A stretch of 20,062 nt of DNA from 43-108 sp001915545 (GCA_902491215.1 CABUGV010000048.1:1-20062), one strand, 5' to 3'; shown: positions 1 to 8,826, counted from the first letter of the stretch. A program made the numbers and translations. Notes: generated by a model from the sequence alone, not told the origin.

Positions 1-54
1 TCTATCGACTTTATATGCCATATTACTTTTTAGGGACATTTACTGAATATCCCT
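1..54 (-). mobile_element. Probable end of an IS-like element at the left edge
   Basis: Read on the minus strand, 54 to 32 matches the IS end at 19693-19715: 19 identical bases beginning AGGGATATTCAG, one mismatch, then CCT. Weaker similarity continues to about position 9 (AAAGTAA, ATG and CATA blocks in the same order). The right-hand copy is independently recognisable as an IS end because it precedes a transposase and cuts a repeat array. The left copy therefore probably marks another IS end whose body lies outside the window. No transposase is visible here, so the identification rests on the shared sequence only. Confidence 0.45.
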
Positions 55-752
55 ATACAATATTTGCTGAAGCCAAAAGGTTTAATTCTCAACGTTCTCA
101 ATTCAGAAAGAATCGGTGAAGCTTCATGTCCGCTTCGTTTAAGTTCAATGATTACCAGATCGCCTGTTTCAGCACTCTTCTGCGTTTCAAAATTTTTGAA
201 AGCAACATTGAAATCAATAGTCAATCTTTCCGTCTTGCCATAGTTCACTAATGTCACACGCTGAAACAGATTTTCAATCACAGGCGAAAGATCATCAAAA
301 CCGATATTCAAAGCACCGCGTATAAAATCGTCACATTCATTGCAAGCAAAAGAATCAAGATTCTTGATTTTTACCCTTTCTTTCTGTGTGCGTCCATGAT
401 TGTTCTTATCCTTTATTTCAAGGAAAGAAATATCGGAGTCAAGATATGTCCGTATTCTCACCTTCTGCCTAGGAGACTTTCCATTATGGTGTATCATATA
501 AAAATGATGGTCGGGAGTATCAAAATATACGGTACGATAATTTGATATCCTCTTTCCGTCAATATCCTGAACATAATAGAGGTTTCCCACAGCATTAAGA
601 AGCTGCACAAGCATAGACTTGTTCGTCACGAACTTCATGTCTGTACGGTTCATCAGTCTTATCGACGACATCTGTTCCAAGGTTATAGGTTCCATATCCT
701 GTAGACACGACAAAATGGTAGCATCTTGCTGTACTTCTACATATAAACTCAT
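30..752 (-). CDS. VTC-domain polyphosphate polymerase-like protein
   Basis: A 240-residue protein with the VTC-domain (CYTH/triphosphate-tunnel superfamily) pattern. It has the MNRTDMKF segment near residues 34-41 and YRTVYFDT at 72-79. A basic strand RQKVRIR lies at 95-101, followed by FLEIKDK at 110-116, LTIDF at 177-181 and IIELKR at 201-206. The alternating Arg/Lys and Glu residues would line the tunnel that binds nucleotide, metal and phosphate chain. Family members elongate polyphosphate from ATP, but activity of this protein is inferred. It is cytoplasmic, with no signal or membrane segment. The first Met gives 240 residues; Met20 (start 695) is a plausible alternative because many relatives begin just before this motif. 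The last codons, after KYCIG, coincide with an IS-like terminal sequence, so the natural C-terminus may have been replaced. It is transcribed away from glutamine synthetase III, with a terminator-like hairpin in between. Confidence 0.85.
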   Translation of the reverse strand: MSLYVEVQQDATILSCLQDMEPITLEQMSSIRLMNRTDMKFVTNKSMLVQLLNAVGNLYYVQDIDGKRISNYRTVYFDTPDHHFYMIHHNGKSPRQKVRIRTYLDSDISFLEIKDKNNHGRTQKERVKIKNLDSFACNECDDFIRGALNIGFDDLSPVIENLFQRVTLVNYGKTERLTIDFNVAFKNFETQKSAETGDLVIIELKRSGHEASPILSELRTLRIKPFGFSKYCIGIFSKCP

Positions 753-852
753 TGTATTTTAGCTTGGTTTTTAAGGATGTTACAAAGATGTTACGAAGAT
801 AGGAAAAACCGGACAAAAGAAACATGAAAAAGACAAGAATTTTGTTCAAATG

Positions 853-898
853 AAACGAGAGGCTACCACAAATGAAACAATTATGGTACCTCTCGTTT
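853..898 (-). terminator. Hairpin downstream of glutamine synthetase III
   Basis: Inverted repeat with arms at 853-867 and 885-898. The core CGAGAGG pairs with CCTCTCG and TACC with GGTA, with one bulged C; the loop is about 17 nt. It lies just beyond the glnN stop and upstream of the VTC gene. The U-run on the minus strand is weak, and a better T-stretch follows on the plus strand, so this may act in either direction or only stabilise the 3' end. Confidence 0.55.
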
Positions 899-933
899 TA
901 AAATGTTTTTTGTAAACTATTATGCGTCAGCTT

Positions 934-3129
934 TTATCTGATGAAAAGCATTTCTCTATATTTTGGAAGCGGCCACATTTCATCATCAACAATAAGTTCA
1001 AGCTTATCAATGTGGCGACGAATTTCCTCAATCATTGGAGCAACCGTATCATGGTAAGCGATTGCCTTTTCACGCTCACTTGCTATTTTGTTGGCAACCT
1101 TTCTGCACTCAACCATTTCATCAACCTTGCTGATTATACATGAAACATGGTCAGAAATCTGCTCTATTAATTCCATATTGTATTTTGATACCTGAGAAGC
1201 TCTCTCTGCAGGGAAAATTTCCTTCACCTTATGTACATTGTCGATAAGATTGCTCTGATATCTGGTTGCAACAGGAACAATGTGGTTCAAGCTCAAATCA
1301 CCTACCACTCTAGCCTCAATCTGTATCTTCTTTGTATATGTCTCCCACTTGATTTCGTTTCTTGCTTCAAGCTCGTGACGAGTCATGACTCTCATATTCT
1401 CGAACATCTTTATGCTTGACTCATCAAGATATCTGTCAAATATGAGCGGGCAACTTGTTTCGCAGTCGAGACCTCTCTTCTTAGCTTCTTCCTTCCACTC
1501 CTCAGAATATCCGTTTCCTTCAAAGTGAATAGGCTTGATGTATTTTGCATCCTCACGTACAACCTTAAGTATTGCATTCTCCATCGCCTCACCTTTGGAA
1601 ATGAGAGCATCAACTCTTTCCTTGAACGAAGTCAGAGCTTCTGCAACAGCAGTATTAAGTGCTATCATTGCAGATGCACAATTGGCCTCAGAACCTATTG
1701 CACGGAACTCGAAACGGTTACCTGTGAAAGCAAATGGTGAAGTTCTGTTTCTGTCAGTATTGTCGATGAATAATTCCGGTACAGACGGCATGTCAAGTCT
1801 CATTTCTGTCTTACCTGAAGCAGAAAGAATATCATCATCGTCCTTATAGTTCTCAAGATGGTCGAGAATTACAGAAATAGTTTTTCCAAGGAACGCTGAA
1901 ATAATTGCAGGAGGAGCCTCATTTGCACCAAGTCTGTGCGCGTTGGTTGCACTCATGATCGAAGCCTTGAGCAGACCGTTATGGTCATAAACAGCCTTAA
2001 GAGTCTCAACAATGAATGTGATGAAACGCAGGTTCTCCATAGGAGTCTTTCCTGGAGCATGAAGCAGAACGCCTGTATCTGTGCAGAGTGACCAGTTATT
2101 ATGTTTTCCAGAACCGTTTACGCCCTTGAAAGGTTTCTCATGGAGCAAGCATCTGAATCCGTGCTTTCTTGCAACCTTCTTCATGAGCGACATGATAAGC
2201 ATATTGTGGTCGATGGCGAGGTTTGTCTCCTCGAAAATAGGAGCAAGCTCAAACTGGTTAGGCGCAACCTCGTTATGACGTGTCTTGCAAGGTATGCCCA
2301 ATTCCAAGGCCTGAATTTCAAGATCCTTCATGAAATTCTCAACTCTCAAAGGAATCGATCCGAAATAATGGTCATCCATCTGCTGGTTCTTGGCAGAATC
2401 ATGTCCCATGAGTGTTCTGCCTGTAAGAATCAGGTCTGGACGTGCAGAATAGAGCAGTTCATCAATGAGGAAATATTCCTGTTCCCATCCAAGGTTGGAA
2501 TAAACCTTTGTAACCTTTGGATCGAAGAACTTGCACACAGCTGTAGCGGCCTTGTCTACTGCATAAAGAGACTTCTTCAGCGGAGCTTTGTAGTCGAGTG
2601 CCTCACCTGTATATGAAATGAATATTGTAGGAATCATGAGTGTATCACCCATCACAAATACTGGTGATGTAGGATCCCACGCAGAATAACCTCTGGCTTC
2701 AAATGTTGAACGTATACCTCCATTAGGGAAAGAAGAAGCATCAGATTCCTGCTGAACAAGAAGTTTTCCTTCGAATTCCTCGACCATTCCGCCTTTGCCG
2801 TCATGCTCAACGAAACCGTCGTGCTTTTCAGCTGTACCTTCTGTCAACGGCTGGAACCAATGGGTATAATGGGTAACCCCCAACTCCATAGCCCACTTCT
2901 TCATTCCTTCTGCCACCTCGTCTGCAATAGTTCTGTCAAAAGGTGCTCCATTATCAATAACGTCGCACATTTTCTTGTAAACATCGGCAGGCAGATACTT
3001 GAACATCTTCTGTCTATTGAAAACATACTTTCCGAAATATTCGGAAGGCCGTTCCTTCGGCGATTCAACATCAACGGGCTTTCTGTTGAAAGCATCGTTT
3101 ACAACTTTAAATCTTAATTTTGAAGCCAT
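934..3129 (-). CDS. glnN: Glutamine synthetase type III
   Basis: A 731-residue glutamine synthetase of the large GSIII type (about 720-730 residues, typical of Bacteroidetes). It makes glutamine from glutamate, ammonia and ATP in the cytoplasm. Visible signatures are the GSIII N-terminal region; the metal-binding GWEQEYFLID at 214-223; NEVAPNQFELAP at 286-297; the ATP/metal-binding segment KGVNGSGKHNNWS at 335-347; and NRTSPFAFTGNRFEFR near 468-483. A GSIII-specific C-terminal helical extension follows. The start MASKLRF agrees with the family. It is probably monocistronic: 133 bp separate it from dapL and a hairpin follows the stop. I found no perfect TAnnTTTG box in its upstream gap, so its promoter is not assigned. 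Nitrogen control is expected from the family but is not visible here. Confidence 0.96.
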   Translation of the reverse strand: MASKLRFKVVNDAFNRKPVDVESPKERPSEYFGKYVFNRQKMFKYLPADVYKKMCDVIDNGAPFDRTIADEVAEGMKKWAMELGVTHYTHWFQPLTEGTAEKHDGFVEHDGKGGMVEEFEGKLLVQQESDASSFPNGGIRSTFEARGYSAWDPTSPVFVMGDTLMIPTIFISYTGEALDYKAPLKKSLYAVDKAATAVCKFFDPKVTKVYSNLGWEQEYFLIDELLYSARPDLILTGRTLMGHDSAKNQQMDDHYFGSIPLRVENFMKDLEIQALELGIPCKTRHNEVAPNQFELAPIFEETNLAIDHNMLIMSLMKKVARKHGFRCLLHEKPFKGVNGSGKHNNWSLCTDTGVLLHAPGKTPMENLRFITFIVETLKAVYDHNGLLKASIMSATNAHRLGANEAPPAIISAFLGKTISVILDHLENYKDDDDILSASGKTEMRLDMPSVPELFIDNTDRNRTSPFAFTGNRFEFRAIGSEANCASAMIALNTAVAEALTSFKERVDALISKGEAMENAILKVVREDAKYIKPIHFEGNGYSEEWKEEAKKRGLDCETSCPLIFDRYLDESSIKMFENMRVMTRHELEARNEIKWETYTKKIQIEARVVGDLSLNHIVPVATRYQSNLIDNVHKVKEIFPAERASQVSKYNMELIEQISDHVSCIISKVDEMVECRKVANKIASEREKAIAYHDTVAPMIEEIRRHIDKLELIVDDEMWPLPKYREMLFIR

Positions 3130-3262
3130 ATAAATTTATAATGAAAAATGCTTTTTATTACAATTAGCAAAAGAAGCGTACATTCTCTTGAGATTCAAAT
3201 CAAACCTCAATGAAAGAAGCCCAATTGCCAGTATTTTAAGTATTAACGCTTTCCGTAGAATT

Positions 3263-4492
3263 TTATTTATACCACTCTTTCAATCTCCTCATAGCCTCTG
3301 TGCAATCTTCTTTGCTTCCGAAAGCTGTAAATCGGAAAAATCCTTCACCAGAAGGTCCGAAGCCTACACCTGGAGTTCCGACCACATTGATCTTATGAAG
3401 CATTTCATCGAAAAACTCCCATGATGTCATATTTCCTGGAGTTTTCAGCCAGATGTAAGGAGCATTCTTGCCGCCGAAGAACTTCATGCCGAGTTCTGTA
3501 AATGCCTCACGCATGATTCTTGCATTCTCCATGTAGTAGGCAATGGTTTCCTTAATCTGCTTCTTGCCTTCTTCTGTATAGATTGCCTCTGCACCGCGCT
3601 GGGTGATATAGCTTGTACCGTTGAACTTTGTGCACTGTCTTCTGTTCCACAAGTGATTTAGGGAAACTTTATCCCCACCAGCACTCACAGCCATCAGTTC
3701 TTTAGGGATAATTGTGTATCCGCATCGTACTCCAGTAAACCCTGCAGTCTTCGAATAACTGTGAAACTCAATGGCACATTTCTTGGCACCTTCAATCTCA
3801 TATATTGAATGAGGAATATCTTTGTCCTGTATATATGCCTCATAAGCAGCATCATACATTATCAGGACGTCGTTTGCCAATGCGTAATCAACCCATTTTT
3901 TCAGTTCACTTCTGCTTATCACAGTGCCCGTAGGGTTATTTGGATAGCAAAGATAAACAACATCTACGTGTTTTGCAGGCAATTCTGGAACAAAATTATT
4001 CTCATCGTTGCATGGAAGGTACACAATATCCGACCACATACCTCCAATCAGCTCGCCTGCCCTGCCTGCCATCACATTCGAATCTATGTATACAGGATAT
4101 ATAGGATCAGTAACACAGATAACGTTGTCCTTAGCAAGAATGTCACCAATATTTCCAGTATCGCTCTTGGCACCGTCGCTTATGAAAATCTCGTCAGGGT
4201 CAAAAGTAACGCCTCTAGGAGCCAAATCATTATCTATGATAGCTTTCTGCAGGAATCCGTATCCCTGTTCAGGACCATATCCTCTGAACGTTTCTTTGCA
4301 CGCCATTTCATCCACCGCCTTATGCATCGCCTCAATAACAGCCGGTGCCAACGGACGAGTGACATCACCTATACCCAATCTTATAATGTCAGCCTCTGGA
4401 TGCTCTGCCACATATCTGCTCACCTTTTTTGCGATATCAGAAAAAAGGTAATTCTGTGACAGCTTTAGAAAATTTTCATTAACAGTTGCCAT
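3263..4492 (-). CDS. dapL: LL-diaminopimelate aminotransferase
   Basis: A 409-residue PLP-dependent class I/II aminotransferase of the DapL type. It converts tetrahydrodipicolinate plus glutamate directly to LL-diaminopimelate, bypassing the acylated intermediates of lysine and peptidoglycan synthesis. Visible signatures are RLGIGDVTRP at 38-47, YGPEQGYGFL at 72-81, the YPNNPTG motif at 183-189, YDAAYEAY at 213-220, and the PLP lysine K248 within HSYSKTAGFTG. The length is typical of the family (about 410). It follows dapF, the next enzyme of the pathway, with an 80-bp gap that contains a hairpin and a TAnnTTTG box. It may therefore be read both from its own promoter and by read-through from dapF. 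Confidence 0.95.
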   Translation of the reverse strand: MATVNENFLKLSQNYLFSDIAKKVSRYVAEHPEADIIRLGIGDVTRPLAPAVIEAMHKAVDEMACKETFRGYGPEQGYGFLQKAIIDNDLAPRGVTFDPDEIFISDGAKSDTGNIGDILAKDNVICVTDPIYPVYIDSNVMAGRAGELIGGMWSDIVYLPCNDENNFVPELPAKHVDVVYLCYPNNPTGTVISRSELKKWVDYALANDVLIMYDAAYEAYIQDKDIPHSIYEIEGAKKCAIEFHSYSKTAGFTGVRCGYTIIPKELMAVSAGGDKVSLNHLWNRRQCTKFNGTSYITQRGAEAIYTEEGKKQIKETIAYYMENARIMREAFTELGMKFFGGKNAPYIWLKTPGNMTSWEFFDEMLHKINVVGTPGVGFGPSGEGFFRFTAFGSKEDCTEAMRRLKEWYK

Positions 4493-4529
4493 AACTAAAA
4501 ATATATTGATGTATTATCTCTAAAAACAA

Positions 4530-4537
4530 CAAAAATA
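4530..4537 (-). promoter_or_regulatory. Putative -7 box for dapL
   Basis: The minus strand reads TATTTTTG, a perfect TAnnTTTG of the Bacteroidetes primary sigma factor, about 38 bp before the dapL start. I see no clear TTG at the -33 position, so this is weaker than the other promoters listed. Confidence 0.4.
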
Positions 4538-4539
4538 TA

Positions 4540-4574
4540 GAGCCTGCAGGCTGTCTAAACAGCGATGTAGGCTC
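4540..4574 (-). terminator. Hairpin at the end of dapF
   Basis: GAGCCT (4540-4545) pairs with AGGCTC (4569-4574), with further inner pairing of GCTGT to ACAGC across a short loop. An alternative 12-bp palindrome, AGCCTGCAGGCT, lies at 4541-4552. On the minus strand it is followed by TATATTTTTG, which could be a weak U-run and which also contains the proposed dapL -7 box. It is possibly an attenuator between dapF and dapL. Confidence 0.4.
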
Positions 4575-5418
4575 AGAGTTCTATTTCACCTTCAAAAACT
4601 TTTGCAGCGGGTCCTGTCATATAAACATGATTGTCTTCTGCCTTCCATTCAATGATCAGTTCCCCGCCATCCATAATAATGCGACTGGTTCGTCCTGATC
4701 TGCCAGTTGTCGATGCAGCCACCGCAGTAGCACAAGCACCTGTACCACATGCCATTGTAATTCCAGAACCGCGTTCCCAAACACGCATTCTGATGCTGCC
4801 GTCTGCAAGTACTTGAGCAAATTCAATATTGCATCTTTCAGGGAACAACGGATTGTTTTCGATTACCGGTCCCAAAGTTTCTATATCAACAGAAGCAATA
4901 TCCTCAACAAATATGACAAAATGAGGATTGCCCATACAAACAAATGTACCCTTGAATTTGCTTTGCCCAGCTACTACCTCACCTTCAACCATACTGCCGT
5001 CCTCAGTTGCCAGCTGTTTTTTGTTGCTCAAGGATGGTTCGCCCATATCTACTTTTCCTCTGTTTACAACACCGTTCTCGTCAGTGAAAAGCTCAATGGT
5101 TTTAATTCCTGAAAGGGTATCAACGGTCACAACATTTTTGTCTGTAAGATTATGATCTCTTACAAATTTGGCAACACATCTTACTCCGTTGCCGCACATC
5201 ATAGCTTCCGAACCGTCATTGTTGAATATTCTCATTGAAAAATCAGCCTTGTCAGACTTATCCACAAGAATAAGTCCGTCAGAACCTATTCCGAAATGAG
5301 GTTTGCTCCACTCTATAGAACATTTCTCAGGATCCGCAATATGATTTTCCGGCACATAAACATAAATATAATCATTGCCGGCACCGTGCATCTTTGTAAA
5401 TCTAATCCTTTCAGACAT
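4573..5418 (-). CDS. dapF: Diaminopimelate epimerase
   Basis: A 281-residue DapF, which interconverts LL- and meso-diaminopimelate, the last shared step before lysine and the direct supplier of peptidoglycan DAP. Signatures are FTKMHGAGNDY at 7-17; the first catalytic cysteine C75 in MMCGNGVRC; GNPHFVIF at 163-170; and the second catalytic cysteine C224 in MACGTGACA. I chose the start at 5418 (MSERIRFTKMHG) because family members begin a few residues before FTKMHGAGND. An in-frame ATG at 5460 would add 14 residues (MDAGHASRKEKLIF) without family support. A good promoter lies at 5534-5563, leaving a 5' leader of about 110 nt with this start. dapL follows directly, consistent with a two-gene DAP unit. 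Confidence 0.95.
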   Translation of the reverse strand: MSERIRFTKMHGAGNDYIYVYVPENHIADPEKCSIEWSKPHFGIGSDGLILVDKSDKADFSMRIFNNDGSEAMMCGNGVRCVAKFVRDHNLTDKNVVTVDTLSGIKTIELFTDENGVVNRGKVDMGEPSLSNKKQLATEDGSMVEGEVVAGQSKFKGTFVCMGNPHFVIFVEDIASVDIETLGPVIENNPLFPERCNIEFAQVLADGSIRMRVWERGSGITMACGTGACATAVAASTTGRSGRTSRIIMDGGELIIEWKAEDNHVYMTGPAAKVFEGEIEL

Positions 5419-5533
5419 AAATATCAGTTTTTCTTTTCGAGAAGCATGTCCCGCATCCATCTTCCCAATATCAAATCACTGTCTCAAACAGCAAATCCAA
5501 CATCATCCGATAAACCAACCATGCTTACACGTG

Positions 5534-5563
5534 CAAAAGTAGTACTTTTCGTAAAAAATGCAA
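5534..5563 (-). promoter_or_regulatory. Bacteroidetes-type promoter for dapF
   Basis: On the minus strand TTG (5563-5561) is followed, after 19 nt, by TACTTTTG (5541-5534). This is a full match to the TTG / TAnnTTTG consensus with correct spacing. Transcription would begin near 5527. Confidence 0.65.
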
Positions 5564-5608
5564 TATATAATACACATTTATAATTTTAATCTTTCATTTT
5601 GTACTATC

Positions 5609-5635
5609 AAAAAGCATTTATGCTATAAAAATGCT
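5609..5635 (-). terminator. Terminator of the nucleotidyltransferase gene
   Basis: On the minus strand a 7-bp stem (AGCATTT/AAATGCT, 635-629 pairing 619-613 in the 5600s) with a 9-nt loop is followed directly by a T-run (5613-5609). The stem is AT-rich and so modest in strength. It lies 34 bp past the stop of the upstream gene. Confidence 0.5.
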
Positions 5636-5668
5636 CACTGAGAAATTACAGAATTTTCATAGCTCTTA

Positions 5669-6766
5669 CTATTTGATACCTTTTGCTGCCCTTTTCCACT
5701 TAATCAAGAAATTTGCATCCAACTCTTTCGGATTAAAGTGTCTGTATTTGATGTAATGAATCAGATGCAGAGGCATAGCTTTAATTTTTGACTTGAAAAA
5801 TGCGTCTTTCCCTTTGAATCCGAAAACTTTCTTTCCGAAATTGCCTCCAGTAAAAATACTGTCTGCCAGCAACGCAAAGTATTTGTCGCTTAATTCAAAC
5901 GGTATAATGTTTGCATCAACCCCCAAATATCTGTTAAGCAGATGGCCATACATAGAAGTCAACTTACCAAAACCAAGTTCTGACAAATATCTTTTCAATC
6001 GGTCGTAATCTATTTCGTCCGCATGATTACGCAGATACAAGGCCAAGTCGCAAAACTGCCTCAGTCCTATACCCTCATTAAGAAAATGGTATGAGATGTG
6101 TATAATCTGATGAAGGACATTCAATGTTGGAGGCACAGTCTCTATTTTCTTTCCGCATACATCAACAAATACAGGTGCATTCTCTTCAAATTCTTTTCTG
6201 ATAATAGACTGCAGCAAATCATTATTCTTCTTATTATACATCATGCAAAGAAGAAAATGACTCTCCACCTCTACACCTTTCCAATGAAAAGGATAATCCT
6301 TGTCGTTTATCTTATTATCCGGCTCAGCATTTTTCTGTGCCCACTCTTTCACGGCAATATTCTCAGGCTCGCTTCTGAAAAACAAATCTATATCTCCCGA
6401 CTGCCTGTGAAGGGGATTCGGATATTCGGTTGCAAAAGCCTGTCCCTTCATCATTACAGGTTTAGTGCCCAGATCTTCCAATATACTTGTCAATTCAGCC
6501 GAAAGCGAATTCATCATATTGTTGGTGTTCTCAATAGATTGCACGGTCGAAATCATCTGCATCTTCATCTTGAGAGGAGGCATATAATCTTTCTGAAGCA
6601 AACATATACCATCAAAAACGACTGCAACAACAGACTGTTCAAAAGCCATATTGTAAAGCTTCTTCCAGTCGGCACCTATAAATAATTCTCCGTCGGGCCT
6701 TTCTTTTGTCAAACCCGCTTTCAGCAGTTCAAGCAACTGCAGCTGACACTTTTCCATAAATTCCAC
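5669..6766 (-). CDS. Nucleotidyltransferase family protein (NTP_transf_5-like)
   Basis: A 365-residue protein resembling the uncharacterised nucleotidyltransferase family PF14907. The core is a helix-rich N-terminus, then KPVMMKGQAFA (102-112) and RQSGDIDLFF (121-130). In the latter, D125-x-D127 would be the metal-binding pair of the nucleotidyltransferase fold. A large C-terminal part (FCDLALYLRNH...) is typical of these proteins in Bacteroidetes, often near polysaccharide or lasso/RiPP loci, but no such genes are nearby. No signal peptide is visible. The substrate is unknown. The start at 6766 follows a strong promoter by about 24 nt; Met4 (6757) is possible. It is a single-gene unit with its own promoter and terminator. 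Confidence 0.8.
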   Translation of the reverse strand: MEFMEKCQLQLLELLKAGLTKERPDGELFIGADWKKLYNMAFEQSVVAVVFDGICLLQKDYMPPLKMKMQMISTVQSIENTNNMMNSLSAELTSILEDLGTKPVMMKGQAFATEYPNPLHRQSGDIDLFFRSEPENIAVKEWAQKNAEPDNKINDKDYPFHWKGVEVESHFLLCMMYNKKNNDLLQSIIRKEFEENAPVFVDVCGKKIETVPPTLNVLHQIIHISYHFLNEGIGLRQFCDLALYLRNHADEIDYDRLKRYLSELGFGKLTSMYGHLLNRYLGVDANIIPFELSDKYFALLADSIFTGGNFGKKVFGFKGKDAFFKSKIKAMPLHLIHYIKYRHFNPKELDANFLIKWKRAAKGIK

Positions 6767-6796
6767 TCAAACCGGTACTGATTCCGGCATTTTCAG

Positions 6797-6827
6797 CAAA
6801 TATAAGCCATTTGCAGCTTATCTTCAA
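6797..6827 (-). promoter_or_regulatory. Promoter of the nucleotidyltransferase gene
   Basis: On the minus strand TTG (6827-6825, preceded by further T's) is followed after 20 nt by TATATTTG (6804-6797), a perfect TAnnTTTG. Transcription would start near 6790, about 24 nt before the ATG. It lies immediately downstream of the nqr terminator, so the two units are well separated. Confidence 0.65.
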
Positions 6828-6848
6828 AATCTGCACTGACATATAGAT

Positions 6849-6884
6849 AAAAAAGAAGCCGTCCCGACAAACAGGAACGGCTTC
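6849..6884 (-). terminator. Rho-independent terminator of the nqr operon
   Basis: On the minus strand an 8-bp stem GAAGCCGT/ACGGCTTC, extended by inner C-G pairs beyond one mismatch, is followed by six T's (6854-6849). It begins 26 bp after the nqrF stop. Confidence 0.85.
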
Positions 6885-6909
6885 ATATAAACACTTAGTT
6901 CGGATAAAA

Positions 6910-8181
6910 TTATCCACCGAAATTATCAAATCTGATCATATCATCCTCAACACCGAGGCTGTGGAGAAGATCAAGCACTGTCTTTGACATCATTGGAGGT
7001 CCGCAGAGATAGTACTCAACATCTTCTGGAGCCTCATGCTGCTTCAGGTATGTATCGCCCATAACCGGAGCAATGAATCCTGGAGTATACTTAACACCCA
7101 TTGCATCAGCCTTAGGATCTGGTCTGTCAAGCGCAAGGTGGAAGTGGAAGTTTGGATATTCCTTTTCCAGTTCGAGGAAGTCCTCCATGAAGAACACTTC
7201 GTCGATAGATCTTGCACCGTAGAAATAGTGCATCTCTCTGTCTCTTGTATGGAGAGTTCTGAGCATGTGCATGATCTGTGCTCTCAGCGGTGCCATACCG
7301 GCTCCACCACCAACCCAAATCATTTCTCTCTTTGAGTCGAATACTGGATGGAAATCTCCATAAGGACCGCTCATGATACACTTGTCGCCCGGTTTGAGGC
7401 TGAAGATGTAAGATGAAGCGATACCTGGCGATACCGGCATGAATCCAACCTGTGGCTTCGGCAGGAACGGAGGAGTAGCGATACGTACTGTCAACGTGAT
7501 GATATCACCTTCGTCCGGATAGTTGGCCATAGAGTAAGCTCTCACTGTAGGTTCTGTATTTTTGCACTTAAGACTGAAGATATTGAACTTGTTCCAAGCC
7601 GGCAAGTAGAGATCACCGATGCTTTCCTTGTCTATATCCTTGTCGTAGTCCATTTCGTACGCAGGAATAGCAATCTGCGCATACGAACCAGGAATGAAGT
7701 CCATGTGTTCACCAGGAGGCAGAGCCACCTTGAACTCCTTGATGAAAGTAGACACGTTCTTGTTGCTGATTACTGTGCACTCCCATTCCTTAACGCCCAT
7801 TACTGATTCAGGGACCTTTATGCTGAGATTACCCTTGACCTTACACTGGCATCCAAGTCTGTAATGCTCCTTGATCTGCTTGCGTGTGAAGTGGCCTCTT
7901 TCAGAATCGAGGATTTCACCGCCGCCTTCAACTACCTGGCACTTGCACTGTCCGCACGAACCTTTGCCGCCACAAGCAGAAGACAGATAAATACCGTTCT
8001 CCGACAAAGTGGAAAGAAGGCTGCTACCCTGCTCTACGGACAGTTTCTTATCTCCGTTGATTGTAATAGTCACATTACCGCTTGGAGAAAGATATTTCTT
8101 AGCTATAAGCAGGATTATTACGAGTACGAGTATTATCACGAGAAACACCCCTACACTCGCCAATATGAAATTAGTATCCAT
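6910..8181 (-). CDS. nqrF: Na+-translocating NADH:quinone reductase subunit F
   Basis: A 423-residue electron-entry subunit of Na+-NQR. It oxidises NADH and passes electrons through FAD and a [2Fe-2S] centre to the membrane subunits. Visible, in order: an N-terminal membrane anchor (about residues 5-27); a plant-type ferredoxin domain with cluster ligands C70, C76, C79 (ACGGKGSCGQC) and C111 (LGCQC); an FAD-binding RAYSMAN motif; an NADH-binding GGGAGMAPLR; and a C-terminal YYLCGPPMM. I chose Met at 8181 (MDTNFILASV) because family members start directly before the anchor. The in-frame ATG at 8199 would add MQIKII and overlap the nqrE stop region. It is the last gene of nqrABCDEF, 18 bp after nqrE, followed by a terminator. 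Confidence 0.96.
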   Translation of the reverse strand: MDTNFILASVGVFLVIILVLVIILLIAKKYLSPSGNVTITINGDKKLSVEQGSSLLSTLSENGIYLSSACGGKGSCGQCKCQVVEGGGEILDSERGHFTRKQIKEHYRLGCQCKVKGNLSIKVPESVMGVKEWECTVISNKNVSTFIKEFKVALPPGEHMDFIPGSYAQIAIPAYEMDYDKDIDKESIGDLYLPAWNKFNIFSLKCKNTEPTVRAYSMANYPDEGDIITLTVRIATPPFLPKPQVGFMPVSPGIASSYIFSLKPGDKCIMSGPYGDFHPVFDSKREMIWVGGGAGMAPLRAQIMHMLRTLHTRDREMHYFYGARSIDEVFFMEDFLELEKEYPNFHFHLALDRPDPKADAMGVKYTPGFIAPVMGDTYLKQHEAPEDVEYYLCGPPMMSKTVLDLLHSLGVEDDMIRFDNFGG

Positions 8182-8199
8182 GATTATTTTTATCTGCAA

Positions 8200-8826
8200 T
8201 TAAATGTTCAAACCTGAGAAACACATGAAAGCTAGCGCCATCAGACCTACCGTGATGAATGTGATGCCGAGTCCCTTCAGCGGTTCAGGAACATCTGTAT
8301 ATGCCATCTTTTCTCTTATGGCGGCAAGTCCGACAATAGCTAGTGTCCATCCGATACCCGAACCGGCAGCATATGCTACTGCATCTCCTACATTAGTGAT
8401 TGCCTGCGTGTTAGCCGGATCCATCACGATTCTCTGCTGCATGAAGAGCGAAGCACCCATGATGGCGCAGTTAACGGCGATTAGCGGAAGGAAAATACCC
8501 AAAGCCGCATACAACGAAGGCGAAAACCTCTCAACAACCATTTCCACGAGCTGTGTCATACCCGCAATCACGGCAATGAAGAGAATGAAGCTAAGGAACG
8601 TAAGGTCGATGCCCAGAAATCCTGTTACAGGATCCAGCACTTTAGTCTGCAGCGCATAGTCTACAGGCACAGTGATGATGAGCACGAACGTAACTGCGAT
8701 ACCTAATCCTATAGATGTTTTCACTGTCTTGGATACAGCAAGATAAGAGCACATACCCAAGAAGAATGCGAAAATCATGTTATCCACGAATATGGATCTT
8801 ACAAATAAACTTAAAGCGTGTTCCAT
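8200..8826 (-). CDS. nqrE: Na+-translocating NADH:quinone reductase subunit E
   Basis: A 208-residue integral membrane protein with about six hydrophobic segments. It pairs with NqrD in the Na+-conducting core. Conserved cysteines C26 (FFLGMCSYLA) and C120 (IAVNCAIMG) occupy the positions that, with the NqrD pair, hold an intramembrane iron-sulfur centre in characterised enzymes. The length is as expected (about 200). It lies 29 bp after nqrD within the operon. NqrD/NqrE and RnfA/RnfE are homologous, but the operon content identifies this as Nqr. Confidence 0.96.
   Translation of the reverse strand: MEHALSLFVRSIFVDNMIFAFFLGMCSYLAVSKTVKTSIGLGIAVTFVLIITVPVDYALQTKVLDPVTGFLGIDLTFLSFILFIAVIAGMTQLVEMVVERFSPSLYAALGIFLPLIAVNCAIMGASLFMQQRIVMDPANTQAITNVGDAVAYAAGSGIGWTLAIVGLAAIREKMAYTDVPEPLKGLGITFITVGLMALAFMCFSGLNI

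Noticed and set aside
2101..2616. Long plus-strand ORF opposite glutamine synthetase
   Set aside because: It is an antisense shadow of glnN and resembles no protein. Similar shadows opposite dapL, nqrF and nqrA were also left out.
5419..5460. Longer DapF start
   Set aside because: The extra 14 residues have no counterpart in DapF, which normally starts a few residues before FTKMHGAGND.
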